Shown: piece by piece, positions 27,718-37,388 of the stretch
Position numbering within the stretch: the stretch's first letter is position 1
Layout of the letters: each line of letters opens with the position of its first letter
NCBI RefSeq assembly: GCF_007625055.1
Contig: NZ_VMQS01000020.1
Span: 1-37,577 of the forward strand
Direction: 5' to 3'
Length of the DNA: 37,577 nt
Origin: Halomonas sp.
Lineage (GTDB): Bacteria > Pseudomonadota > Gammaproteobacteria > Pseudomonadales > Halomonadaceae
The notes under the pieces: generated by a model
Told to the model about the DNA's origin: nothing
The model's database searches: none
Seen by the model: the letters and a program-made list of their open reading frames with translations, nothing else
Made by a program: the position numbers and the translations under genes

Positions 27718-28266
27718 TTACCCCGCATTGCGCTGAGGCAGCTGGGGCAAGGGAATATCCTTCAATGACTCCGGCGCCTGCGGTAGACGACCTTCCCACT
27801 GATCGAGCTGGCTCAATGCCCATTCGCGTAGCTGTTCAAACGTTGGTCTCAAGGTGGCTTCCTGCCAGGCGTCAAGTTCGACCAGTGGGGTCAGGGTGAT
27901 CATCACCGTTACCACCACCAGAATCGCAGCGCCTCTTGCAGCACCGAAGGCAGCGCCTGCCAGCCGGTTCAGAAACCCCATGCCGACCCAGACAATAGCG
28001 GCATGCACGAGGCGAATGACAATACCACACAGCAAAATCACTGCAAAAATCACCAGTACAAAGGCTAGTACCAGACGCGCATCAGCGTTGTCGATAAAGT
28101 CCGCCAACAGATCTGCGACCGGCTCTGCCAACACCCGCGCGACCAGAAGCGCCACCACCCAGGCCGCCAGGCCCAGGGCTTCACGAATCAGGCCACGCGC
28201 GAAGCCCGCCAGCGTGGAAAGCGCCAGCACCGCAAGAAACAATGCATCAATCCAGGTTAACGCCAT
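27718..28266 (-). CDS. cvpA: CvpA family membrane protein
   Basis: This 182-aa inner-membrane protein has four hydrophobic segments (about 7-25, 28-50, 62-85 and 105-125) and the characteristic start TWIDALFLAVLALSTLAGFARGLIREALGLAAWV. E. coli CvpA is required for colicin V production and its orthologues affect envelope resistance; the biochemical role is unknown. The C-terminus is soluble, with a Gln- and Pro-rich end. It starts three bases after dedD and precedes purF, the conserved order. Confidence 0.93.
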   Translation of the reverse strand: MALTWIDALFLAVLALSTLAGFARGLIREALGLAAWVVALLVARVLAEPVADLLADFIDNADARLVLAFVLVIFAVILLCGIVIRLVHAAIVWVGMGFLNRLAGAAFGAARGAAILVVVTVMITLTPLVELDAWQEATLRPTFEQLREWALSQLDQWEGRLPQAPESLKDIPLPQLPQRNAG

Positions 28267-28269
28267 AGA

Positions 28270-28869
28270 TCAGTCTCTCACTCGCACCAGCAGCCCCTGG
28301 TAATTGACCTGTTCTTTAATCAGTGCCACGGCGCGCTCACCTTGTGCTGTCGATTCAAAAGGCCCGACCAGAACCGCTGTCAGCTCATCGTTGCGTTCAC
28401 GGGTAAAGACACTGAAGCCCTGCTCTTCCAGTTCAGCTCTCAAACGCTCAACGTTTTCAGGGTTGCCAAAACTGCCAATCTGCACCCCCCATTCGCCTTC
28501 AGAACTGGCGGCTGGCATGGCATCATTATTGCTGGTGTCATCTGCGCTCCCATCACGGTCGTCTGCATCTGCGTTTTCCGAGTCATCGGGCCGTGCAATG
28601 TCAGCGGGTTCAGGGTTTGAGGGTGTCACCCTTGGGGTCTCGGCATCGGTTGAAACGGGCGCAGGCTCATTGGCCAGCTGAATGCTTTCCGGTTGTTCAG
28701 GCGCCACCACCTCTCGGCGCGGCACATCAATCGGGCGCTCAATGGTAAAAGAAGGTTGTTGACGCTCTGCCCTGGGTGCCGGCTCGCTCATTAACCAGGG
28801 CAGCAGAATAATGGCCAGGGACACCAGGATGACAATGCCGCTGATGCGTTCTGTTTTGCCGTATTTCAT
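28270..28869 (-). CDS. dedD: SPOR-domain cell-division protein DedD
   Basis: This bitopic inner-membrane protein localises to the septum through its C-terminal SPOR domain, which binds denuded glycan strands. Of 199 residues, a membrane segment (about 10-27, ISGIVILVSLAIILLPWLM) follows a short basic N-terminus. A Pro-, Glu- and Asp-rich linker then leads to the SPOR domain from about residue 125, recognisable by WGVQIGSFGNPENVERLRAELEEQG and a final beta strand GLLVRVRD. AGGAGGGAG precedes the ATG. It lies between folC and cvpA as in Pseudomonas and E. coli. Confidence 0.92.
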   Translation of the reverse strand: MKYGKTERISGIVILVSLAIILLPWLMSEPAPRAERQQPSFTIERPIDVPRREVVAPEQPESIQLANEPAPVSTDAETPRVTPSNPEPADIARPDDSENADADDRDGSADDTSNNDAMPAASSEGEWGVQIGSFGNPENVERLRAELEEQGFSVFTRERNDELTAVLVGPFESTAQGERAVALIKEQVNYQGLLVRVRD

Positions 28870-28907
28870 GTTTTACTCCCTCCTCTCAGCATGCGCCCGC
28901 GCATGGT

Positions 28908-30197
28908 TTACTCACGACGGGTAGCGCACGTCGCCTGCGGCAGATCAGTTGCCAACAGTTCCCCTACAGTGAAAAACGAGCCGGTCGCAAGCACCCTGTC
29001 TTCCGGCATCAGCTTATCCTTCAGTGATTCGGCCCCCAGTGTCGGCGTAGCCGCACATCCATGCACGACACCTCCCTGGCGCTCGATTTCTGCGGCCAGT
29101 GATTGCGCCGAGCGCCCTCTTGGCCCTGACAGGCCAACACAGACCCAGTCCGTCACCACGGGTACCAAGTGCGCCACAACGCCTTCGACATCCTTGTCAT
29201 CCAGCATGCCAATCACGCACCATAGCCTGGCATTTGGCCGTGTTCCCAGACGCTTGGCCAGATAGGCTGCCGCATGGGGGTTATGACCGACATCCAGACA
29301 CCATTGGCCGATCCATTGCATTCGCCCGGAAAGCTCAACATCAGCCAATGCCTGTCGGGTAGCTTCAACGGCAAGGTCACAACCTGCCAGCGCCAGTGCC
29401 TGGAGTGCTGTGGCGGCGTTATCCAGCGGCAACCCGGGATCAGGCAGTCTGTCCAGGGTTAATGGCAGGCCATCGGCTCGCCGGCCCTGCCAACGCCATA
29501 GACCGCCTTCAACCGGGCAACGTTCAAAGCTGTCACCCAGCGAATATAGCGGCGCGCCAAGCTTGCGAGCGGTGTCGGCAACGCTGTCCGGCAAACACTT
29601 GCTGCCCAGTACTGCGGGTCGGTCAGCGCGGAAAACACCCGCTTTCTCGCGGCCTATCTGGGCCAGATCAGTCCCCAGGAAACTGGCATGATCCAGGGCA
29701 ATAGTGGTAACGATGGCGACATCGGCATCGATAATATTGACCGCATCCAGACGTCCCCCAAGCCCAATTTCAAGGAAGACGATATCAAGCCTAGCCTGGG
29801 CCAGGCACCAGAGCGCACAGAGGGTACCCGCTTCAAAATAGGTCAGGCTGATTTCAGGAGATCGGCAGCGCGCCGCTTCGACCTGCTCAAATCCCGCCAC
29901 CAGCTGAGTATCGCTGATCTCATGGCCAAGCAGCGTCACTCTCTCGTTATAACGCACCAGGTGGGGTGAGGTATAGGTGCCTACCCGGCTACCATGGGCG
30001 GCAGCGACGGCTGCCATCACCGCAAGCGTGGAGCCCTTGCCGTTGGTGCCGGCAACAGTGACCACCCTGGGAGCAATGGGGCGTTCGAGCAGCTGCATAC
30101 GCCGGGCGACATTCGCTACCCTTTCCAGCCCCATATCAATGCCCACGGGGTGAAGTTGCTCTAGGTAGTCGAGCCAAGCGGCAAGAGAACTAGCCAT
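28908..30197 (-). CDS. folC: Bifunctional dihydrofolate synthase / folylpolyglutamate synthase
   Basis: It adds glutamate to dihydropteroate and polyglutamylates folates, using ATP. The 429-aa product has the Mur-ligase-type P-loop [10 protein letters not shown] (48-57), [13 protein letters not shown], and the domain linker with the family histidine in [15 protein letters not shown] chose the ATG at 30197, which overlaps the accD stop by 8 bp and gives the normal length. The frame is open for 46 more codons upstream, but those lie within accD and show no family similarity. No strong ribosome-binding site is visible, so coupling to accD translation is likely. Confidence 0.93.
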   Translation of the reverse strand: MASSLAAWLDYLEQLHPVGIDMGLERVANVARRMQLLERPIAPRVVTVAGTNGKGSTLAVMAAVAAAHGSRVGTYTSPHLVRYNERVTLLGHEISDTQLVAGFEQVEAARCRSPEISLTYFEAGTLCALWCLAQARLDIVFLEIGLGGRLDAVNIIDADVAIVTTIALDHASFLGTDLAQIGREKAGVFRADRPAVLGSKCLPDSVADTARKLGAPLYSLGDSFERCPVEGGLWRWQGRRADGLPLTLDRLPDPGLPLDNAATALQALALAGCDLAVEATRQALADVELSGRMQWIGQWCLDVGHNPHAAAYLAKRLGTRPNARLWCVIGMLDDKDVEGVVAHLVPVVTDWVCVGLSGPRGRSAQSLAAEIERQGGVVHGCAATPTLGAESLKDKLMPEDRVLATGSFFTVGELLATDLPQATCATRRE

Positions 30198-31248
30198 GGC
30201 GGGAAGTATCATCTCCATGACCGGAGGCATTGGGTCCTGCTGCCTGTCCAGCCTCGGAATCCTGAGCGGCCGGTTTTTGGCTCTCCTCCGCTGACGCGCC
30301 GTGCGATGCTGCGGCAACAGCCGCTTCATCCACAACAGGTTCGCTGATATCAGCGATGGGTGAGGGTGCCTCAGCCGGTGCCTCGCTCAAGGCCTGATGG
30401 TGGGTCAGCTTACGCAGAATACCGCCCAGGCGGTCACGCATGTCATGACGATGCACGATCATGTCGACGGTGCCATGTTCAAGCAGGAACTCGCTGCGCT
30501 GAAAGCCATCGGGCAGCGTCTCACGCACGGTCTGCTCAATCACCCTGGGACCCGCAAAGCCGATCAGGGCATTCGGTTCGGCAACATTCAGATCACCCAG
30601 CATCGCCAGTGACGCAGAAACACCCCCGAACACCGGGTCAGTCAGTACCGAAATATACGGCACCCCTGCCAACTTGAGTTTTTCCAGTGCCGCTGAGGTC
30701 TTGGCCATCTGCATCAGCGAGAACAGAGCTTCCTGCATACGCGCTCCCCCCGACGCCGAGAAGCACACCAAGGGTATCTGCTCTTTCAATGCCAGACTGG
30801 CCGCCTGTACAAATTTCTCGCCGACAACGGCCCCCATGGAGCCGCCCATAAAGGTGAACTCAAAGGCAACGGCCACTATCGGCAGGCCATCCAGCTGACC
30901 CTTGAAGGCAACCAGGGCATCATTTTCACCGGTCTCTTTCTGTGCTGCTGCCAGGCGGTCCTTGTATTTCTTTGAGTCGCGAAACTTGAGACGGTCGTTA
31001 GGCGCAATGTCCTTGGCGACTTCTTCACGACCTTCCTTGTCGAGGAACCAGTCAAGGCGCTTACGCGCTGTCAGGCGCAGGTGGTGGTCGCACTTGGGGC
31101 AGACGCTGTGATGTTTATCCAGTTCGGGAAGATAGAGCACTCCCTCGCATTTCGGACACTTGCGCCACAGGCCATCAGGCACGCTGGCACGGCGGTCCTT
31201 GCGCTGGATACGCCCCATGGAGGGAACAATCTTGTCTAGCCAGCTCAT
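30190..31248 (-). CDS. accD: Acetyl-CoA carboxylase carboxyltransferase subunit beta
   Basis: With AccA it transfers the carboxyl group from biotin to acetyl-CoA, giving malonyl-CoA for fatty-acid synthesis. The zinc ribbon has four cysteines, C31-x2-C34 and C50-x2-C53. The crotonase-like core includes [29 protein letters not shown] and [10 protein letters not shown]. At 352 aa it exceeds E. coli AccD (304) through a C-terminal tail of ~65 residues rich in Ala, Glu, Ser and Pro, which looks disordered. It is the first gene after the 167-bp gap from trpA, and overlaps folC. Confidence 0.96.
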   Translation of the reverse strand: MSWLDKIVPSMGRIQRKDRRASVPDGLWRKCPKCEGVLYLPELDKHHSVCPKCDHHLRLTARKRLDWFLDKEGREEVAKDIAPNDRLKFRDSKKYKDRLAAAQKETGENDALVAFKGQLDGLPIVAVAFEFTFMGGSMGAVVGEKFVQAASLALKEQIPLVCFSASGGARMQEALFSLMQMAKTSAALEKLKLAGVPYISVLTDPVFGGVSASLAMLGDLNVAEPNALIGFAGPRVIEQTVRETLPDGFQRSEFLLEHGTVDMIVHRHDMRDRLGGILRKLTHHQALSEAPAEAPSPIADISEPVVDEAAVAAASHGASAEESQKPAAQDSEAGQAAGPNASGHGDDTSRHG

Positions 31249-31415
31249 ATCAAAAAAGCTTCCATTATACGTCTATGCCCGGCATGGCCAGGCGCTGATA
31301 GGTTTTCAGGCGTTAATACACGGTGATTGGCCACCTGAATATGCCTACACGGGTAAAGTAACATAACGCCCAGGATTAACTGTCAACTGCAGCGCATCAG
31401 GTCATCATGCCTGCA

Positions 31416-32219
31416 CTAGGCATCCATGGCCGTGCGCATCTCGCTGAGCACGGTTTTCAGCTGTCCGGCAATCGTTTCAGGCATCTCAGTACTGGCGGCT
31501 ATACGAGACACCAGTGCACTCCCGACAATCACGCCATCGGCTACCTTGGATACCTCAGCGGCGGTGACGCCATCACGGATTCCGAACCCGACGCATAACG
31601 GCAAATCCGTCATTTCACGTAGCGGCGCCAGGTGCTCGGCCACATCGTCCGCATTCAGGGTTGCCGCCCCGGTTACGCCTTTCAGGGAGACATAATAGAG
31701 GTAGCCTTCTCCATGCGCGCATATTGTAGCGGCACGTTCATGAGAAGTGGTAGGGGCCACCAGGAAGATGGCGTCAAGCTGATGGGATTTGAGCAGCGGC
31801 CCAATTTCTTCCGCTTCTTCAGGTGGCATATCCACAATCAGCACACCATCAACCCCGGCGCGGGCAGCCTGCTCGGCAAATGACTGATAACCGATACGCT
31901 CGATCGGGTTCAGATAGCCCATCAGGACAATCGGTGTGTTGGTATCGGTCTGACGGAAGGTAGTGATCATGTCAAACAGATCCACCAGACGGGTGCCTTG
32001 CTTGAGTGCCCGCTCACAGGCTTTCTGTATCACTGGCCCATCCGCCATAGGGTCGGAAAAGGGCACGCCCAATTCAATAATGTCAGCCCCGGCGTCTACC
32101 AGGGCATGCATGAAGCCGACGGTGTGCTCAGGCGCCGGATCACCGGCGGTGATATAAGGGATCAAGGCCTTACGATCCTGCTGCTTAAGTTCACTGAAAC
32201 GTTGTTTGATACGGCTCAT
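31416..32219 (-). CDS. trpA: Tryptophan synthase alpha chain
   Basis: It cleaves indole-3-glycerol phosphate to indole and glyceraldehyde 3-phosphate, and passes indole to TrpB through the internal tunnel. The 267-aa length is standard. Both catalytic acids fall at the E. coli numbering: E49 ([12 protein letters not shown]) and D60 (MADG). The phosphate-binding GFGI and GVIVGSALV motifs are present near the C-terminus. AGGGAT precedes the ATG, 9 bp after the trpB stop. Confidence 0.97.
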   Translation of the reverse strand: MSRIKQRFSELKQQDRKALIPYITAGDPAPEHTVGFMHALVDAGADIIELGVPFSDPMADGPVIQKACERALKQGTRLVDLFDMITTFRQTDTNTPIVLMGYLNPIERIGYQSFAEQAARAGVDGVLIVDMPPEEAEEIGPLLKSHQLDAIFLVAPTTSHERAATICAHGEGYLYYVSLKGVTGAATLNADDVAEHLAPLREMTDLPLCVGFGIRDGVTAAEVSKVADGVIVGSALVSRIAASTEMPETIAGQLKTVLSEMRTAMDA

Positions 32220-32228
32220 TACTATCCC

Positions 32229-33491
32229 TTAGATTTCGATACCGTCAAGCTTGGCCACCGTCATGATATCTTTATCACCACGGCCTGAAAGGTTCACCAC
32301 AATATTCTGGTCAGGACGCATGGTGGGTGCCAACACCTTGGCATGCGCAAGGGCGTGAGCCGTTTCAAGGGCCGGCATGATGCCTTCCATCCGCGTCAGT
32401 TCGCGGAAAGCCTCCAGCACGGCATCGTCATTGGCGGCGACATAGTTGACCCGCCCCACGTCTTTCCACAGCGCATGCTCAGGACCAACGCCGGGATAGT
32501 CCAGGCCGGCTGAAATCGAATGAGTGTCAGACACCTGACCTGCCTCGTCCGACATCAGGTAGGTGCGGTTACCGTGCAACACGCCGCGTGGTGCGTTGGA
32601 TGACAGCGGTGCGGCGTGACGACCGGTCTCTACGCCATCGCCACCGGCCTCAACGCCATACATGGCAACCTCTTCATCCTCAAGGAACGGATAGAAAAGC
32701 CCTAGCGCATTGGAGCCGCCTCCCACGCAGGCAATCAGGGCGTCCGGCAGGCGACCCATCTGTTCCATGGACTGAATACGCGCTTCACGACCAACCACGC
32801 TGTTGAAGTCGCGGACCAGCTGCGGGTATGGATGTGGGCCTGCCACTGTGCCAATGATATAGAAGGTGTTGTCCACGTTGGTGACCCAGTCGCGCAGGGC
32901 CTCATTCATGGCATCCTTCAGGGTACGTGTGCCGGACTCGACCGGAATGACCCGGGCGCCGAGCAGACGCATGCGGTAGACATTCAGCTTCTGGCGCTGC
33001 ACGTCAGCCGCCCCCATGTAGACATCGCACTCAAGCCCCAGGCGGGCGGCGACCGTGGCGGATGCCACACCGTGCTGACCGGCACCGGTTTCGGCAATCA
33101 CCCGGGGTTTGCCGGTTTTCTTGGCCAATAACGCCTGACCGATGGTGTTGTTTACCTTGTGGGCGCCGGTATGATTAAGGTCTTCACGCTTAAGCCAGAT
33201 CTGGGCACCACCCAGCTTTTGCGACCAACGCTCGGCATGATAAAGCGGTGACGGGCGACCGACGAAATAGGCAAGGTCACGATCAAACTCTGCCTGGAAG
33301 GCAGGGTCGTTGCGCATGCTGGCGTAAGTGTTTTCCAGGTCTTCCAGCGCGAAACTCAGCGTCTCTGACACAAAACGCCCACCGTAGGGGCCAAAATGGC
33401 CACGGGCATCCGGCATTTGTGTCAGGTCGCTGAACCTGGTCTTGGAACCAGCCTGGGAAGCAGTATTGGGGACGATTGCAGAGACAGTCAC
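32229..33491 (-). CDS. trpB: Tryptophan synthase beta chain
   Basis: This PLP enzyme condenses indole with serine to tryptophan. The core begins at [15 protein letters not shown], and the Schiff-base lysine is K112 in [14 protein letters not shown]. Other family motifs are [11 protein letters not shown] and the phosphate-binding [10 protein letters not shown] chose the GTG at 33491, preceded by AGAGGT with six to seven bases spacing; this gives 420 aa. A longer frame to 33524 would need a TTG start and has no ribosome-binding site. It belongs to the truA-trpF-trpB-trpA group. Confidence 0.95.
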   Translation of the reverse strand: MTVSAIVPNTASQAGSKTRFSDLTQMPDARGHFGPYGGRFVSETLSFALEDLENTYASMRNDPAFQAEFDRDLAYFVGRPSPLYHAERWSQKLGGAQIWLKREDLNHTGAHKVNNTIGQALLAKKTGKPRVIAETGAGQHGVASATVAARLGLECDVYMGAADVQRQKLNVYRMRLLGARVIPVESGTRTLKDAMNEALRDWVTNVDNTFYIIGTVAGPHPYPQLVRDFNSVVGREARIQSMEQMGRLPDALIACVGGGSNALGLFYPFLEDEEVAMYGVEAGGDGVETGRHAAPLSSNAPRGVLHGNRTYLMSDEAGQVSDTHSISAGLDYPGVGPEHALWKDVGRVNYVAANDDAVLEAFRELTRMEGIMPALETAHALAHAKVLAPTMRPDQNIVVNLSGRGDKDIMTVAKLDGIEI

Positions 33492-33553
33492 GAGGATACC
33501 TCTCAAGATTGCCCGAACAGGCAAAAGTAGTTGAAATATATTCTATCTGGCAG

Positions 33554-34189
33554 TCAGGACGGCATTTGGTTCGCCGCATGCACGGCATTCACAAAGGCTT
33601 GCATTCTGGCCGCATCCTTTATACCCGGTGCGCTTTCAATTCCACCCGATACATCAAGCGCATAGGGAGCTACCTGACGCACCGCAGTGCCTGCATTTTC
33701 TGGCACTAGACCACCTGCGAGGATAACAGGTTTTGACAGCTTTGCGGGAATTCTCGACCAGTCGAACGTGTCTCCGGTTCCGCCAGGCACGCCGGGGCGA
33801 TACGCATCCAACAAAAGCCCGCTGGCCTTGTTGTAGCGGTTGGCAGCAGCGGCCAGATCAAGACCATCGCGCATGCGCAGGGCTTTGATCCAGGGGCGGT
33901 CATGGCGTTCGCAAGCCGCTGGGGGTTCGTCGCCATGAAACTGGAGCAGGTCCAGGTAGGGCAAACATGCCTTTATGGTATCTTCCGACTGATTGACAAA
34001 GAGACCCACTCGGGTCACGAATGCCGGCACATCAGCGGCCAGGTCAGCAAGTTGTTCAACGCTGATAGCACGCTTGCTGTCTGGCCACATCACAAAGCCA
34101 ATCGCATCAACGCCCATCGCGACTGCCACTGCCACATCCTGACGGCGGGTTAGCCCGCAGAACTTGATTCGCGCTCGCTGAACAGACAT
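33554..34189 (-). CDS. trpF: Phosphoribosylanthranilate isomerase
   Basis: It isomerises phosphoribosylanthranilate to the carboxyphenylamino-deoxyribulose phosphate intermediate of tryptophan synthesis. The 211-aa TIM barrel carries the catalytic cysteine in RIKFCGLTRRQD near the N-terminus, the family's LQFHGDE, and the acid in LLLDAYRPG. A C-terminal phosphate-binding region includes LAGGL and DVSGGIE. The ATG at 34189 overlaps the truA stop (TGATG); a GTG one codon earlier is equally possible. The truA-trpF pair is conserved in Pseudomonas. Confidence 0.95.
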   Translation of the reverse strand: MSVQRARIKFCGLTRRQDVAVAVAMGVDAIGFVMWPDSKRAISVEQLADLAADVPAFVTRVGLFVNQSEDTIKACLPYLDLLQFHGDEPPAACERHDRPWIKALRMRDGLDLAAAANRYNKASGLLLDAYRPGVPGGTGDTFDWSRIPAKLSKPVILAGGLVPENAGTAVRQVAPYALDVSGGIESAPGIKDAARMQAFVNAVHAANQMPS

Positions 34190-35127
34190 CACGATTCTGG
34201 TTTCTCCGCAGTGGGTGCATTAAGCAGATCACCGACTTGTTCTCGACGCAGCCGCACCATGGCGTTGTCAGGAATGGCCCGCTCACCGGTCCACTCCCCT
34301 GTAAAAGCCAGCAGGTTAGGGCCAAGTGGCTCTTTGGGCAGGCCAAAGGCATCATCATAACAGGAATCAACGAAATGGAGACCACAGGCAGGCGCGGTCA
34401 CATCGCCCTGTTTGCGGTCACGCAGCGCCAACAAACGCGCCATATAGTCTTCATCCTGAGCCCCCCGCCCAACGCTGACCAGCGCCCCGACGATATTGCG
34501 GATCATATGGTGTAAAAAGGCATTGCCCTGCACATCGACCATCACCAGAGGGCCAAAACGCTTGACATCAATAAAATGCATGAAACGCTGCGGCGTTCTG
34601 GAACGACAGCCCGCCGCACGGAAGCTGGAGAAATCGTGCTCCCCCACCAGCGCCTGGGCGGCCCGGTGCATGGCATCGGTATCCAGAGGGTCACGGCACC
34701 AGGTAAGGTTCGCTCGCTCCAACACGGGCCGGTTCATCTGGTTGATCAACAGGTAGCGATAACGACGGGCCAGGGCATGCAGGCGGGAGTGAAAAAAATC
34801 CGGCACCTGTTTCACCCAGCGAATGGCAATATCCTTGGGCAGGTGGGTGTTGGCACCAAAGATCCAGGCTTTTTCACTACGCTTGACCGGTGCATCGAAA
34901 TGGATGACCTGACGGGTCGCATGCACTCCAGAATCAGTCCGCCCGCTGGCATGCACCCTCACCGGCTCGCTGGCGACTCTTGAAAGCCCCTGCTCCAGGC
35001 TGGCCTGAACAGAAGCCGCATGGCTCAGGCGCTGAAAACCACAGTAGTGGGTGCCATCATATTCGACCCCCATGGCCAGACGGCCTGTCAGCGGCGTTTT
35101 TTCATCAAAGCGATCAAACAGCGACAT
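34189..35127 (-). CDS. truA: tRNA pseudouridine(38-40) synthase
   Basis: It converts uridines 38-40 in the anticodon arm of many tRNAs to pseudouridine. The catalytic aspartate is D65 in SGRTDSGVHA, and GVEYDGTHYCGFQ marks the N-terminus of the core. FRAAGCRSRTP and FLHHMIRNIVGAL are further family motifs. The 312 aa are longer than E. coli TruA (270), with about 18 extra N-terminal residues and a short C-terminal tail; an internal ATG at codon 19 could be the true start. No clear ribosome-binding site precedes either. It lies 20 bp after fimV. Confidence 0.94.
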   Translation of the reverse strand: MSLFDRFDEKTPLTGRLAMGVEYDGTHYCGFQRLSHAASVQASLEQGLSRVASEPVRVHASGRTDSGVHATRQVIHFDAPVKRSEKAWIFGANTHLPKDIAIRWVKQVPDFFHSRLHALARRYRYLLINQMNRPVLERANLTWCRDPLDTDAMHRAAQALVGEHDFSSFRAAGCRSRTPQRFMHFIDVKRFGPLVMVDVQGNAFLHHMIRNIVGALVSVGRGAQDEDYMARLLALRDRKQGDVTAPACGLHFVDSCYDDAFGLPKEPLGPNLLAFTGEWTGERAIPDNAMVRLRREQVGDLLNAPTAEKPES

Positions 35128-35147
35128 CAGTTCACATAATTATCAGG

Positions 35148-37136
35148 TTAGGAAGACCGGGTATTATCCCGACCTGGGCGCTGGAATGCCACCTCTTCTA
35201 TCTCCCAGTCATCATCCGGGACAGCTTCCTGACTTGCCGATGGCGTATCTTCTGGCGCCTGATCAGCAGACGGATTATTGTCCGTCGGGTCATTGCCTTG
35301 ATCGAGCGATTCGAATTCCACGCTGGGTTGCATCAGCGCTTCTGCATCATCGTCTCTTGGCGACTCTGCACTGAGTGACGGCGGCTGATAATCGATAACG
35401 TGCTGATGGTCAACGTTGCCTTGATCCGTTTGTTCTGGCTCAACGAGTGGGTCAACTGCCGTTCCCTTCGCTACGTCTGTCCTCTCGGGTTCATGGCCCG
35501 CCGCTGCGTCTTCATCAGGTGATTGCGAAGCCTTTAAGAACCTGTTGTCCAGCTCAGAAGCCTGGCTGCTTTCGAGCCCATCAGATGCTGATTCGAGGCT
35601 TGCGGTGGCTTCTTCCGGGGCGCTTTGGCTAGGCGTCTTGACCGGGGCGGTTTCCTGCGCATCTTCAATACCATCAGCGCGGGTATTTGTGTGGCCAGAG
35701 TCGGCTTCGCTTGCCTGAAAACTGGCGGGGATAGCCGAGGCTCCAGGCCGAAATGTTGCTGTTGGCACATGGGTCTGCCTGGGTTCTGATGAAGGCTGAA
35801 TAACCTGAGTGGCGTCGAAGGGCTCAGCGTCTGAGGTCATGGAAGTGAGCTCCTGCCATTCCCTGGCCCGACGACGGCGGATCATCAGCAGCAACAATAG
35901 CAGCAAGATGAGCGCTGCAGCGGCCAGTGGCCAGCGGCTATCGCGCAGGAATGACGAATACAGGTCCTCGCCCCAAGCCATTGTCTGGGCCATGGCATCA
36001 GGCTGATCAGTGGCCGGGGTCTCCGTAAACGCGCGCTGTTCAGCCGGCTGGCTGGCTGATGAGCCTTGCAGCGCCAGGACCTGAGCAGCCATCAATGCTT
36101 GATTAAGGCTGACTATCTCTTGACGTAAGGCCTCTATTTCAGCCTGCATTTGAGCAAGCTGCTGGCGCTGTTCATCCAGACGCACTTCACGTAACTGGCT
36201 GTCAAGGCTCTGGGCGGCTTGCACTGCCCGAGCGGCAATGCCGCCCTCTGATACATTCAGATTATCGGCAGCACTTATTGCTTCACCAAGCGCCGGATCC
36301 ATAGAGGCTGCCTCCGGGGAGCGCGTCGCTGATTCACCAGATAGCGCTGAGGATGAGGCGTCAGCTGACGTAGAGGCTGGCGACTCTGGCTGATTACTCC
36401 GATTACGCCAGGCCGTATTCATGGTCTCTATTATCCGTGCCGCATTGGCAGGCGACTGATTGAAAATCTGTGCGTCACTGGGCATTTGCATGGCAGAGCC
36501 TGCCCGCAGATCATTGATGTTACCAGAAGGAAAAAGACGTTCATTAGCTTCAAACAGTGCCAGCATCATCTGCTGAACGCTGGCCCTGGAAGGCTTCATT
36601 CGCATTGCCACATTCCATAGGGTATCGCCACTCTCGATGTAGGCAGTTTCACGAGCGCTTTCGGGGCTTTCTGAACCTGACGACGCGGGAAGCGGGGCGC
36701 GAGCGACCTCTCTGGATGAACCGGTATCAGAAGATGGCACCGATGACGTGTCGGACGGGTCAAACAATAATGTCAGCACCTGAGTCTGACGGCCATCCGG
36801 CGTTTCCAGGGTTAACAGCAGATCCAGCCAGGGCGCGTTCACAGGCGTTGACGACGTCAGTTGCAAATAGGGCTGCGAGCCGCCTTCCAGGGAAATTGAC
36901 ACACTCTCTGTCAAGGACGTCCAGTCAAGCCCAAGGGTACGAAAAGCGGAAGGTTCGGCGAGCCCGACACGAATATCCTCTGCACTCAGGCCGTCGGTAT
37001 CGGTCAGGGGTGCCGTCGCTTGCAGCGGCGCATCAAGAAATGAATCGACCTTTGGTTCACCGATATCAAGCGCCATTGTCAAAGAGCTCACGGCTCCCAA
37101 TGCTGCCAGCACCGCTAATAATATCAATCGCTTCAC
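35148..37136 (-). CDS. fimV: FimV/HubP-like polar hub protein
   Basis: FimV/HubP proteins organise the cell pole, affecting type IV pili and chemoreceptor placement. The 662 residues comprise: a signal sequence (about 1-22); a FimV N-terminal domain (LDIGEPKVDSFLDAPLQA onward); a LysM-like peptidoglycan-binding motif (about 165-220, YIESGDTLWNVAMRM); a coiled coil (about 310-350); one membrane segment (about 398-416); and a cytoplasmic tail very rich in Asp, Glu, Ser and Pro. The C-terminal TPR/FimV-C domain of P. aeruginosa FimV (~920 aa) is not evident; the tail ends soon after the acidic region. The position between asd and truA is that of Pseudomonas fimV. Confidence 0.9.
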   Translation of the reverse strand: MKRLILLAVLAALGAVSSLTMALDIGEPKVDSFLDAPLQATAPLTDTDGLSAEDIRVGLAEPSAFRTLGLDWTSLTESVSISLEGGSQPYLQLTSSTPVNAPWLDLLLTLETPDGRQTQVLTLLFDPSDTSSVPSSDTGSSREVARAPLPASSGSESPESARETAYIESGDTLWNVAMRMKPSRASVQQMMLALFEANERLFPSGNINDLRAGSAMQMPSDAQIFNQSPANAARIIETMNTAWRNRSNQPESPASTSADASSSALSGESATRSPEAASMDPALGEAISAADNLNVSEGGIAARAVQAAQSLDSQLREVRLDEQRQQLAQMQAEIEALRQEIVSLNQALMAAQVLALQGSSASQPAEQRAFTETPATDQPDAMAQTMAWGEDLYSSFLRDSRWPLAAAALILLLLLLLMIRRRRAREWQELTSMTSDAEPFDATQVIQPSSEPRQTHVPTATFRPGASAIPASFQASEADSGHTNTRADGIEDAQETAPVKTPSQSAPEEATASLESASDGLESSQASELDNRFLKASQSPDEDAAAGHEPERTDVAKGTAVDPLVEPEQTDQGNVDHQHVIDYQPPSLSAESPRDDDAEALMQPSVEFESLDQGNDPTDNNPSADQAPEDTPSASQEAVPDDDWEIEEVAFQRPGRDNTRSS

Positions 37137-37321
37137 TGAACCCCCTTTTGCCTTGCGTCATCGTGGCTGGCAACCCATGACCCATAACGATCAATGGCTG
37201 ATCCGATCTACAATGCTAGCTTATTTTTAATGTAAATTAACTTTTGGCGGCTTAATATCCCTAGAAACCTGACGCGCTACCATGAGTGCTTATAGATACT
37301 TAGACTCTGTGAGAAACTGAC

Positions 37322-37349
37322 AAAAAAAGGGGCTATGCAGATAGCCCCT
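37322..37349 (-). terminator. Rho-independent terminator of asd
   Basis: On the minus strand the 8-bp stem GGGGCTAT/ATAGCCCC with a 4-nt loop is followed by seven T residues. It lies about 40 bp after the asd stop codon, so fimV must have its own promoter in the AT-rich stretch 37137-37320, where I could not identify clear boxes. Confidence 0.93.
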
Positions 37350-37388
37350 CGTTGAATCATTGTGCTTCAACTCACCGTCAATGCGCTA

